Made by a program: the position numbers and the translations under genes
The notes under the pieces: model-generated
What the model was told of the DNA's origin: nothing
The model's input: only the letters and a program-made list of their open reading frames with translations
Database searches by the model: none
Part shown: positions 9,127-16,716 of the stretch, piece after piece
Position numbering within the stretch: position 1 is the first letter of the stretch
Layout: the number at the start of each line of letters is the position of its first letter
Assembly (NCBI RefSeq): GCF_013410115.1
Contig: NZ_JACCCV010000002.1
Span: forward strand, 1,364,001-1,428,000
Length of the DNA: 64,000 nucleotides
DNA from: Tunturiibacter gelidiferens
GTDB taxonomy: Bacteria > Acidobacteriota > Terriglobia > Terriglobales > Acidobacteriaceae
Direction of reading: 5' to 3'

Positions 9127-10152
9127 ATGCGGATTTTTTCTATCAGGCGATGTGCGGCTATGGGTGTTGGGACGGCTGTGCTGATAACGAGCGCCGCTGC
9201 GATGGGGCAGAAGAAGAGACCGAACTACGACAGGGCGGCCATTGCGACTGTGCTGCATGATGCGAATGTGTATGTTGCGTCAGATGCAGATGCGCAGAAG
9301 CTTTCGCTGGTAACGCCGGGACACGAGGTGCAGATCGTTGAGCGGAGTGGGCCGTGGGTGAAGGTGTTTGCGAATACCGATATTAACGACGATGCGAATG
9401 AGGACGATCGCAACAAGCCTGAGTTTGGCGAGGACGCAAATGTAACACCGGCGTCGGGTTGGATTCGGGATAAAGGGATTCTGGGGCCTGGGACGGCGGG
9501 TGGGGATGTAATTTTGTTTGGGTCGGCGGCGAACTTTGAAGATGAGGCGGAGCGGCCGCATGCGCCTAAGGGGGCGGCTGGGGCGGCTCACCTACTTTAT
9601 AAGCGTGTGGCGGAGTACTTTCCGGACTCGCCGCTGGCGGCTGAGGCGGCGTGGCGGGCAGCGGATATTCGCTGGCAGTTGGATAAGGTCGATATCAGCA
9701 CGCTGCCGAGTGCGAAGGAGCAGGAGGCCTATCTGCGGCCGCAGATCTATGAGGGAGAGTTGAAGAAGGTGATGAAGACGTATCCGGGGAGCGAGTTTGC
9801 GGCGCGCGCGGCGTTCGATCTGCTGGACAACAAGCTGTGTGGGGACTGGCAGGGGCTGCCAAAGTGTCCGGAGATGGAGACGGGGCTTTATTTGAAGTAT
9901 GCGCAGCAGTATGCGGATGGACCTAAGGCTGCGGAGGCGATGTATAACGCGGTGTATCGGCAGGGTGTGGTGGTGACGATGTACGAGGTGCAGGAGGACA
10001 AGAAACGGGCGGACGAGGCGGCGAAGAGGACGCAGGCACTGGCGATGGATCTAAAGGCGCGATATCCGAAGTCGGAGTTTGCGGCGCGCGGGGCTAGTAT
10101 TGCGTTTCGGGTTTCGCAGGGGATCGCGATCTATGGGAGTGATCGGGACTAG
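9127..10152 (+). CDS. Secreted SH3-like/TPR-like envelope protein
   Basis: A 341-residue protein with an N-terminal signal peptide (MRIFSIRRC... ending in SAAAMGQ). A bacterial SH3-like module follows (about 35-110, with a VQIVERSGPWVKV segment), interrupted by an Asp/Asn-rich insertion. The C-terminal half has helical repeats of YfiO/TPR type (HLLYKRVAEYFPDSPLAAEA, LKARYPKSEFAARG). The ATG at 9127 is preceded by GTGAGG and gives a clean signal peptide, so it is preferred over the longer frame from 9022. It is probably periplasmic; the partner is unknown. A repeat copy follows the stop codon by 8 bases. Confidence 0.75.
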   Translation: MRIFSIRRCAAMGVGTAVLITSAAAMGQKKRPNYDRAAIATVLHDANVYVASDADAQKLSLVTPGHEVQIVERSGPWVKVFANTDINDDANEDDRNKPEFGEDANVTPASGWIRDKGILGPGTAGGDVILFGSAANFEDEAERPHAPKGAAGAAHLLYKRVAEYFPDSPLAAEAAWRAADIRWQLDKVDISTLPSAKEQEAYLRPQIYEGELKKVMKTYPGSEFAARAAFDLLDNKLCGDWQGLPKCPEMETGLYLKYAQQYADGPKAAEAMYNAVYRQGVVVTMYEVQEDKKRADEAAKRTQALAMDLKARYPKSEFAARGASIAFRVSQGIAIYGSDRD

Positions 10153-10159
10153 AGGCGAT

Positions 10160-10335
10160 GTCCTGCCGGACGGGCTCACTACGCGTGGGGCGGGCGTTCG
10201 CACGCCTTTTTAAAGCTTCGCGTCGTCCTCCCGTTGGTCGGAATCATCTTCCTTCACGACCAACGGGAGCGCCAAGCGAAGCGGTACAAGTCACGAAGTG
10301 ACCGCTCCACGCGCAGTGGGCCCGTCCGGCAGGAC
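10160..10335. repeat. Dispersed intergenic palindromic repeat, copy B (composite inverted pair)
   Basis: Two half-elements meet tail to tail. The outer ends are GTCCTGCCGGACGGGC (10160-10175) and its reverse complement (10320-10335). The inner arms CTCCCGTTGGTCG (10228-10240) and CGACCAACGGGAG (10257-10269) are exact complements around a 16-base loop. The right half contains the GGTCACTTCGTGACTTGTA block on the minus strand (10303-10285); the left half lacks it. It lies between two co-directional genes. Confidence 0.85.
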
Positions 10336-10381
10336 CTATCTTGTTTACCGTTTACACACGCGGACGCTTTAGGATGGATGC

Positions 10382-11266
10382 ATGTCGATTCTTCATGTCA
10401 TCATCCTTGCCATCGTGCAAGGGCTCGCTGAACTTTTGCCTGTCTCGAGCTCCGCTCACGTTGTAGTTGCTGAAAAGCTGTTGGGGCTGGACCCGACTAC
10501 GCCGCAGATGACACTGCTGCTGGTGATGCTGCATACAGGCACGATGTTCGCCGTGATTGTTTACTTCTGGAACCAGTGGAAGAAGACCTATTTTTCGAGT
10601 GGCGATGCGTTCAAGCGATTTCTGATCCGGCTGGTATGGGCTTCGCTGCTGACGGCAGTGATTGGCGAAGTGATCATCAAAGTGATTGAGAAGACTGCGT
10701 TCAAGGGAGCTTCAAAGGGAGAGATCGAGTTGCTCTTCGGGCGGCTGGATTTGATTGCTCCTGCTCTGGCGGCGGCTGGTTTGCTGATTCTGCTGGCTGG
10801 CCTGATGGAGAAACGGCGCATGGGCGCGCACGAGAAGGTCTATGGCGACAGCGTGACGATGCGGCAGGCGGGTTGGATTGGTGCGATTCAGGGCTTGTGC
10901 CTGCCGTTCCGCGGATTTTCGAGGTCGGGAGCTACGATCTCGACGGGCATGTTGACGGGGGCGAGCAAAGAGCGGGCGGAGCGGTTCAGCTTTGCGCTCG
11001 CGGTTGTGCTGACTCCTCCAGCGGTGGGACGCGAGGTGCTGCGGCTGATGAAGGCATCCCATGAGGCGACGGCGGCGGGGGTGCCGATTGATTTGCACGG
11101 AAGCATGGTGATGGGGTTGCTTGGTGCTGTGTTTGCATTTCTGGCAGGACTGTTGGCGTTGAGGTGGTTGAGCAGCTGGCTGGAAGAGGGCAGATGGTAC
11201 CTCTTCGGGATCTATTGCCTGGTGGCGTCCGTGGTGGTGTTTGGGCTGTATCGCGCCGGGTATTAG
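10382..11266 (+). CDS. uppP: Undecaprenyl-diphosphatase
   Basis: UppP (BacA) dephosphorylates undecaprenyl pyrophosphate to recycle the lipid carrier for peptidoglycan and polysaccharide synthesis; excess gives bacitracin resistance. The 294-residue polytopic protein has both signatures: QGLAELLPVSSSAH (13-26, with catalytic Glu17) and the C-terminal LPFRGFSRSGATIS motif containing the catalytic Arg/Ser residues. Seven to eight membrane segments are visible and the length is normal. Its stop is 12 bases from the stop of the convergent DoxX gene, with no obvious hairpin between. Confidence 0.95.
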   Translation: MSILHVIILAIVQGLAELLPVSSSAHVVVAEKLLGLDPTTPQMTLLLVMLHTGTMFAVIVYFWNQWKKTYFSSGDAFKRFLIRLVWASLLTAVIGEVIIKVIEKTAFKGASKGEIELLFGRLDLIAPALAAAGLLILLAGLMEKRRMGAHEKVYGDSVTMRQAGWIGAIQGLCLPFRGFSRSGATISTGMLTGASKERAERFSFALAVVLTPPAVGREVLRLMKASHEATAAGVPIDLHGSMVMGLLGAVFAFLAGLLALRWLSSWLEEGRWYLFGIYCLVASVVVFGLYRAGY

Positions 11267-11278
11267 ACCGTCTATCGG

Positions 11279-11635
11279 CTATCGGCGCGTGTAGAGCCAA
11301 GCCCAGTAGATAAGTGGGATTTGCAGAGGGATGCGTAGCCACTGCGCCCAGCTTTGGCCCATGATGCCGGGTAAGCGCATGTGCGACGTTGCCATGTAGA
11401 TGTTCGCTGGAAGGACGGCGATGAGCAGAACCACCAGACCCCAAGCTGCGGCGTGGCGCGTCCAGGGGATGAGCAGGCCGATGCCGCCAAGTATCTCCGC
11501 CGCACCGCTGATGTGGATTAGAAGTGTGTGCGCGGGTAGGTAGGGCGGCATGATTCGGAGGTAAACGTCGGGGGCCAGGAAGTGAAGAGTGCCGGAGATA
11601 AGGAAGATTGAGGCGAGGAGGATGCGGCCGATCAT
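11279..11635 (-). CDS. DoxX-family small membrane protein
   Basis: A 118-residue, four-helix integral membrane protein. MIGRILLASIFLISGTLHFL at the N-terminus and the SGAAEILGGIGLLIPWTR segment are typical of the DoxX/MauE-like family. The cellular role of this family is mostly undefined; some members act with thiol-redox proteins. Monocistronic as far as can be seen. Confidence 0.8.
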   Translation of the reverse strand: MIGRILLASIFLISGTLHFLAPDVYLRIMPPYLPAHTLLIHISGAAEILGGIGLLIPWTRHAAAWGLVVLLIAVLPANIYMATSHMRLPGIMGQSWAQWLRIPLQIPLIYWAWLYTRR

Positions 11636-11701
11636 GTTGAATCACTTCCCTCTTTGCGCCTGTCTTGACGCATATCTACAGAAGCACAATTATTGACGCC
11701 A

Positions 11702-11746
11702 ACAAAACAAAAAATATGGGCAGCGGGGACGAACCCTGCTGCCCAT
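11702..11746 (-). terminator. Strong terminator behind the DUF2383 gene
   Basis: Reading on the minus strand, ATGGGCAGCAGGG pairs with CCCCGCTGCCCAT (a long stem with one bulge) and is followed by ATTTTTTGTTTTG. It lies about 20 bases past the stop of the gene ending at 11768. Confidence 0.88.
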
Positions 11747-11767
11747 CGTCGAGTTGCATCGCCTTGG

Positions 11768-12232
11768 TTATTTGGATACGAGTGCGTCGCGGTGGCTCTT
11801 CACGTAGTCGTGAGAGGTGAGGACGTGGGCCTGTTGCTCTGCAACAAGCTGGCGGACGGGGAGCGGAAGATCCTGATTGAGAGCGTCGGCATAGGCCTTC
11901 TTGGCCTCGTCTTCGCCCTGTTCGGCGGTCTCGAGGAGGGTGTGGTCGCCGCCGCCGAGCTTGGCTTTCAGGTCTCCCCAGACGCGGTGGAGGGTGCCGG
12001 CGGTCGTGCCGGACTCTTTGATGTCGTGTACGCCGTTCTGATGGAGGACCTCCTCCAGATCGCCGCGGAAGCTGGCGCGCTTGAGAGATTCGGCGAGGAA
12101 GTAACGTTTGAGAGTGTCTTCTTTCAGATGTTCGCCGATGTCGGCAAAGCCTTTCTGGCTGTCGAGAAGGGTGCTGATGAGGGAGTTGAGAGCGCGGTGC
12201 ATTTCGTTCTGCTTACCTGAATCTGTCGGCAT
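11768..12232 (-). CDS. PA2169-type four-helix-bundle protein (DUF2383)
   Basis: A 154-residue, helical, ferritin-like protein. The segments LKRYFLAESLKRASFRGDLE and ETAEQGEDEAKKAYADAL are typical of the DUF2383/PA2169 family, whose members are conserved but of unproven function and often stress-related. ATG 12232 is preceded on its strand by TGAGG at about 7 bases. A longer frame continues upstream but has a low-complexity shadow sequence, so the short start is chosen. It is a single gene with its own terminator. Confidence 0.85.
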   Translation of the reverse strand: MPTDSGKQNEMHRALNSLISTLLDSQKGFADIGEHLKEDTLKRYFLAESLKRASFRGDLEEVLHQNGVHDIKESGTTAGTLHRVWGDLKAKLGGGDHTLLETAEQGEDEAKKAYADALNQDLPLPVRQLVAEQQAHVLTSHDYVKSHRDALVSK

Positions 12233-12612
12233 TATGGACCTCAATCTTGGGTGAAGTGGGTTCGGGGTGCGGTTGGAGCAGGGTCCGTCGGTTGTGCGCG
12301 ATTCTCCTCCGCCGACGGCAAGCTGGAGAAATCGCGAAAATCCCGCTCCCCTGCCAACCGGTTCTAAGGACCGCCGAGTGAAATTTTGCTCGGCGGTGAA
12401 TATGAAGGAGTAGATGCAGGGTGTGCCCGTGGGTTTGTATGTGGGTACCCCGGAGTGAGGTTTTTCGACATTTGTGCAGGGGGTTGGGGAGGGTCTGGGA
12501 TAATCGAAGGTGCTCTGGTGATTTGCGGGCTCGGTTTGGATCGGACGGCGTGAGAGGTGTTGCGCGCTGTGACGAATGAGTCCGCGCGTCCCCCTCACAT
12601 GAAGGCTCCCCA
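12233..12612. other. Divergent intergenic region upstream of ftsK and the DUF2383 gene
   Basis: 380 bases without a credible gene. It contains a perfect 9-bp inverted repeat, ACCGCCGAG/CTCGGCGGT, at 12370-12397 with a 10-base AT-rich loop. This could be an operator or a 5'-UTR hairpin of either divergent gene. Promoters for both directions must lie here, but no convincing -35/-10 pair stands out. Confidence 0.5.
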
Positions 12613-15288
12613 ATGAAAACGCTGAGACTTGTTTCGACCCCGACGCGCAACCGCCGCCTGAATGAGATTCTCGGGATGGTCGTACTGGTGAGCGCGGGGC
12701 TGCTGCTGCTGGCGCTGGCGAGCTATACGCCGACCGATCCGTCTTTCGATACGGTGGGACAGTATGTGAAAGGGCGGCCTGCACATAACTGGACGGGGAT
12801 GGTTGGGGCGTATCTCGCGGATGCGATGCTGCAGCTGATTGGGGTTGCGGCGTTTTTCCTGCCGCTGGTGCTGGGACGGCTGGGGATCTGCTGGATGCGG
12901 TCTCGACCGGCTGGGTCTCCGTTGGCGAAGACGATTGGGTTGGGGATGTGGGTGGTGTTTGGGCCGGCTGCGATTGCGCTGTTGCCTGGGGAGATGATGT
13001 GGCGCGGCTCGCTGCCCGTTGAGGGGACGACGGGGCGGCTGCTGGCGGATCTGTTGGTGCATTATTTGAATCTGCCCGGAGCTGCGATTGTTCTGACGCT
13101 GATGGTGGCGGTGTCGCTCTACCTGGCAACGACGTTTACGTTCAATACGGCACGGGAGTGGGCGACAATCCGGTTTGGATTTGTGCAGCGGCTGTGGGAG
13201 TGGTGGTCGCAGCGTCGGAGTCGCCGGGCTGGTGCTGAGGTAGATCTGGAAGAGGCTTATGGGAGTAAACGGGAGCAGGCGGATGCCAGGGCGCGGCGGG
13301 CTCGTGAGCTTGCGGAGGCGGCAGAGCGCAGGAGACTGGAGCCTGAGCCGGAGTCGACGACGCTGTTGGGTGGTTTGTTTGGCTGGTTGAGCAGGAAGAA
13401 GAAGGTGCAGCCGATCTCGATTTCACCCGAGGAGGTTGCGGTCGGGCATCATACTTCGATCTTCGAGGCTATGCCGCGGACGCTGGTGGATGCTCCTCCG
13501 GTGACAGCGTTCAGTACGGCGGTGGCGGCGGCGGCGCCGTTTGCGGAGGTGCTGGCCAAGGCGGCGGCCCCGGTGCATGCGCTGGATGACGAGTCGAACT
13601 TCAGAGATTTTGCTGGTGCTGAGGACGGGCGTGAGCCTGTTTCGATGAAGGCTCCGGCACCGATGCGGGTGCCGAAGAAGGTGGCGGAGGAGCCGAGAGC
13701 TCCGTTTGCTCCAGTCCCTGCTGCTTCGCAGCCGCTTCACACGTTGCCGGATAATATTTCGTTTGGCAAGCGGGCGGATGCGGATATCAAGCCGGTAACG
13801 ATTGTGCCGAAGAGTGTGCGGGGGTATAAGCTGCCGCCTTCGTCGCTGCTTTATCGGAGTGAAGAGCACGCTGTGGTTCGCGAGGATGCGCTGCGTGAAG
13901 AGGCGCGGGTGCTGGTGGAGAAGTCGGCTGAGTTTGGTGTCGATGGGCAGGTGACGCAGATCAATCCGGGGCCGGTGGTGACGACGTTTGAGTTCAAGCC
14001 GGAGGCTGGGGTTAAGGTCGCTCGGATTACGGGGCTGGCGGATGATCTTTGCCTTGCGATGGCGGCTGAGTCGATTCTGATTGAGCGGATGCCGGGTAAG
14101 AGCACGGTTGGGATCCAGGTGCCGAACCATGAGCGGGAGACGATCTGGCTGAGGGATGTGGTCGAGTGTGAGAGCTTCGCGCAGAGCAAGAGCAGGCTGG
14201 CGATTGCACTTGGTAAGGACATCAACGGGCGCATCGTGACGGCAGACCTGGCGAGTATGCCGCATGTGTTGATTGCCGGTTCGACTGGCTCGGGCAAGTC
14301 GGTTGCGATCAACGCGATGATCATGAGTGTGCTGTTCAAGTCGACGCCGGAACAGGTTCGCATGATTCTTGTGGACCCGAAGCGGGTGGAGCTTGGGATG
14401 TATGAGGGAATCCCGCACCTGTTTACGCCGATCATTACCGAGGCGAAGCTGGCAGCAAATGCGCTGCGAAATGCTGTGCGCGAGATGGAACGAAGGTTGA
14501 AGCTGCTGGCGGCGAATCATGTGAGGAATATCGATCAGTTCAATAAACTGTTCGACCATGGCAGCGAGTACTTGTTTGAGGATGTGAATCAGGAGCCGCT
14601 GCCTTACATCATCATCATCATCGATGAGTTGGCTGACTTGATGATGCTGGATCGGGCGAATGTCGAAGAGTCGATCACACGGTTGGCGCAGATGGCTCGT
14701 GCCGTGGGTATTCATCTGGTGCTTGCGACGCAGCGGCCTTCGGTGGACGTGATTACGGGATTGATCAAGGCCAATGTGCCTACTCGTATGAGCTTCAGGT
14801 TGGCGACGAAGGTGGACTCGCGGACGATCATCGATTCGAATGGTGCTGAGAGCTTGCTGGGACGCGGCGATATGCTCTATCTGCCGCCAGGGACGAGCCG
14901 GGTGCAGCGTGTGCATGCGCCGTTTGTGACCGAGAAAGAGATCTCGGCCGTGACTGCGTTCTGGAGGGCGCAGGGTGAGGCCGAGTATGTGCATGGCTTC
15001 CTGGAAGGGCCGAAGGAAGACAACGGGACCGGCAAAGATGGGGATGGTGGCGTGGATGGGGACAATAACGACGAACTGTATGACGATGCGGTTCGGCTGG
15101 TGTTTGAGTTTGGGAAGGCGAGCACTTCCCTGCTTCAGCGCAGGCTGCGGATCGGTTATGGGCGCGCCGCTCATCTGATCGACATGATGTACAACGATGG
15201 TTTGGTGGGTCCGGCGGATGGGTCGAAGCCGCGTGAGATTCTGAAGTCTCCTAACTGGATCAGTGAAGTGGATGCGGCGATTCGGTAA
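12613..15288 (+). CDS. ftsK: DNA translocase FtsK/SpoIIIE
   Basis: Septum-located, ATP-driven DNA pump that clears the terminus region during division. The 891 residues comprise four N-terminal membrane segments (about 20-40, 63-85, 98-122, 155-178) and a charged, Ala/Pro-rich linker (about 190-400). The motor follows, with Walker A GSTGSGKS (556-563) and Walker B IIIIIDELADLMML (about 670-683). The C-terminal winged-helix gamma domain contains LLQRRLRIGYGRAAHLID, which reads KOPS sequences in characterised homologues. It is monocistronic and followed within 7 bases by repeat copy C. Confidence 0.96.
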   Translation: MKTLRLVSTPTRNRRLNEILGMVVLVSAGLLLLALASYTPTDPSFDTVGQYVKGRPAHNWTGMVGAYLADAMLQLIGVAAFFLPLVLGRLGICWMRSRPAGSPLAKTIGLGMWVVFGPAAIALLPGEMMWRGSLPVEGTTGRLLADLLVHYLNLPGAAIVLTLMVAVSLYLATTFTFNTAREWATIRFGFVQRLWEWWSQRRSRRAGAEVDLEEAYGSKREQADARARRARELAEAAERRRLEPEPESTTLLGGLFGWLSRKKKVQPISISPEEVAVGHHTSIFEAMPRTLVDAPPVTAFSTAVAAAAPFAEVLAKAAAPVHALDDESNFRDFAGAEDGREPVSMKAPAPMRVPKKVAEEPRAPFAPVPAASQPLHTLPDNISFGKRADADIKPVTIVPKSVRGYKLPPSSLLYRSEEHAVVREDALREEARVLVEKSAEFGVDGQVTQINPGPVVTTFEFKPEAGVKVARITGLADDLCLAMAAESILIERMPGKSTVGIQVPNHERETIWLRDVVECESFAQSKSRLAIALGKDINGRIVTADLASMPHVLIAGSTGSGKSVAINAMIMSVLFKSTPEQVRMILVDPKRVELGMYEGIPHLFTPIITEAKLAANALRNAVREMERRLKLLAANHVRNIDQFNKLFDHGSEYLFEDVNQEPLPYIIIIIDELADLMMLDRANVEESITRLAQMARAVGIHLVLATQRPSVDVITGLIKANVPTRMSFRLATKVDSRTIIDSNGAESLLGRGDMLYLPPGTSRVQRVHAPFVTEKEISAVTAFWRAQGEAEYVHGFLEGPKEDNGTGKDGDGGVDGDNNDELYDDAVRLVFEFGKASTSLLQRRLRIGYGRAAHLIDMMYNDGLVGPADGSKPREILKSPNWISEVDAAIR

Positions 15289-15294
15289 GAATCT

Positions 15295-15394
15295 GTCCTG
15301 CCGGACGGGCCTCCTGCGCGGAGGGCGGTCACTTCGTGACTTGTATACCTTGTCTCGGCGGAGTTGGAAGACGTAGCCCTCCCTTTGGTCGGAA
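15295..15394. repeat. Dispersed intergenic palindromic repeat, copy C
   Basis: Lies between ftsK and the convergent DUF3999 gene. It shares TCCTGCCGGACGGGC (15296-15310), GGTCACTTCGTGACTTGTA (15327-15345) and CTCCCTTTGGTCG (15379-15391, one mismatch to the other copies) with copies A and B, in the same order. Confidence 0.8.
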
Positions 15395-15417
15395 GATATG
15401 CTGCCAGCGGCGGACAG

Positions 15418-16716
15418 CTAGTGGTGGACTGTCTTCGACGAACGGATGGCGACGATCGCGAGAATGCAAATCACGACCAGAAGGGCGATCCAGAGCAGAT
15501 GGGGATGGCGATCCGTGAGAGGGCGGGCGTCTGGACGATCGCGGTAGGCAGGGTTGAACTGTTCAGGTCCTAACTTTGCTTCGTGAAACTCGCTCGAGGG
15601 AGAGAAGAGGCGGGTGTAGTCGTACTGGGGCGCAGTGAGGGCGGCGTCGCCGTAGAAAAGGGTGAGAGGCACTGCCGTGGGGGCGTCGAAACAGATCTTG
15701 CGCTGACGCATCTCGAGGCGTATGGCGGTGATCGGGAGTGGGGCGTCGTCGCCGTTGTTGACCGCGACTTCGACTGTGGCTGCGCTTTGCATGTTCGAGC
15801 CCAGGGTAGCGGGGACGCTGAGTTGCTCCTGACGGATCTCGCGACCTGCTTGAGTGAGGTGGACGCGAAAGATGGTGCCGGCCAGGGTCTCGCTGAGTGC
15901 GTCGGCTGGATTGGGAGTGGCGGTGGGATGGTCCTTGATGTTGACATCGCGGCTGAAGTTCACTTTGAAGGCCGGCGAGAGAGAGAAGGAGACTCGCTCA
16001 ATGGGAATACGTTGTGGCAGGGCGAAGGTGGCGATGCTTTGGCGGCCGCGCTGAATGATGCTTGAGACTTCGGCTGCCTTGGTGTAGAGAGACTGAGCTT
16101 CGCGGCTGGGGGGAACGGTGACCGATTTCACTATCTTTTGAAGAACTTGCGGAGAGGTGTCTAAGGCGTGTGCGGCGGCAGCTGGGGAGACTGCTAGTTC
16201 GATGTGGAGATAGGGGAGGCTGGTCTCCTGCAGATGAATCGTTGTGCTGCGAGAGAGATGTTGGCTGCTCAGGTCGAAGATCGTAAACTCGCCGAGATTC
16301 GTCTGGTTCGCGTAGTTGGGGTCGTGGGTCCCGGAGACGGTGGCGGTGGCGATGAAGTCGTGTCCGGCTAGCTCGAGGGTGAGTTCGGTGTAGGGGCGGT
16401 TCGGCATCTCGAGGTCGAAGACGATGTTGCGACCGCGAAGGCCGAGGTTACGGATGACGGCGGTGTCGCTGTCAGGTTGCTGCGGTTCGCTCAGCGTGAT
16501 GGCATAGGGGATCTCTCGGTTGTTCTGAAAGAGGCGGAGATCTTTGAGGGACGGACCGGCGTGTGGGAAGAGAGAGGGGTCGATGATGGCGCAGCTTTGA
16601 CCTGCGCCTGACGGTACCGTGATGGCTCGTTCGAAGCGAAGATAGTGAGGGTCAGTTGGCTCCGGGTTTGCGTTCGACTGCCAGAGAAGGACGGTCAGGA
16701 GAATCGCAGACTTCAC
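15418..16716 (-). CDS. DUF3999-family membrane-anchored protein
   Basis: A 432-residue protein with a signal peptide (1-16), a large beta-rich extracytoplasmic region and a single C-terminal transmembrane helix (about 405-424) followed by a short basic tail. This layout and its pairing with a DUF2339 protein match the DUF3999 family. Its ATG overlaps the last bases of the upstream DUF2339 gene by 4 bases (ATGA), which implies translational coupling and a joint role in the envelope. Function unknown. Confidence 0.8.
   Translation of the reverse strand: MKSAILLTVLLWQSNANPEPTDPHYLRFERAITVPSGAGQSCAIIDPSLFPHAGPSLKDLRLFQNNREIPYAITLSEPQQPDSDTAVIRNLGLRGRNIVFDLEMPNRPYTELTLELAGHDFIATATVSGTHDPNYANQTNLGEFTIFDLSSQHLSRSTTIHLQETSLPYLHIELAVSPAAAAHALDTSPQVLQKIVKSVTVPPSREAQSLYTKAAEVSSIIQRGRQSIATFALPQRIPIERVSFSLSPAFKVNFSRDVNIKDHPTATPNPADALSETLAGTIFRVHLTQAGREIRQEQLSVPATLGSNMQSAATVEVAVNNGDDAPLPITAIRLEMRQRKICFDAPTAVPLTLFYGDAALTAPQYDYTRLFSPSSEFHEAKLGPEQFNPAYRDRPDARPLTDRHPHLLWIALLVVICILAIVAIRSSKTVHH

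Noticed and set aside
13423..15174. 583-codon open frame antisense to ftsK
   Set aside because: Shadow of a high-GC coding sequence, with low-complexity basic composition and no start-site support.
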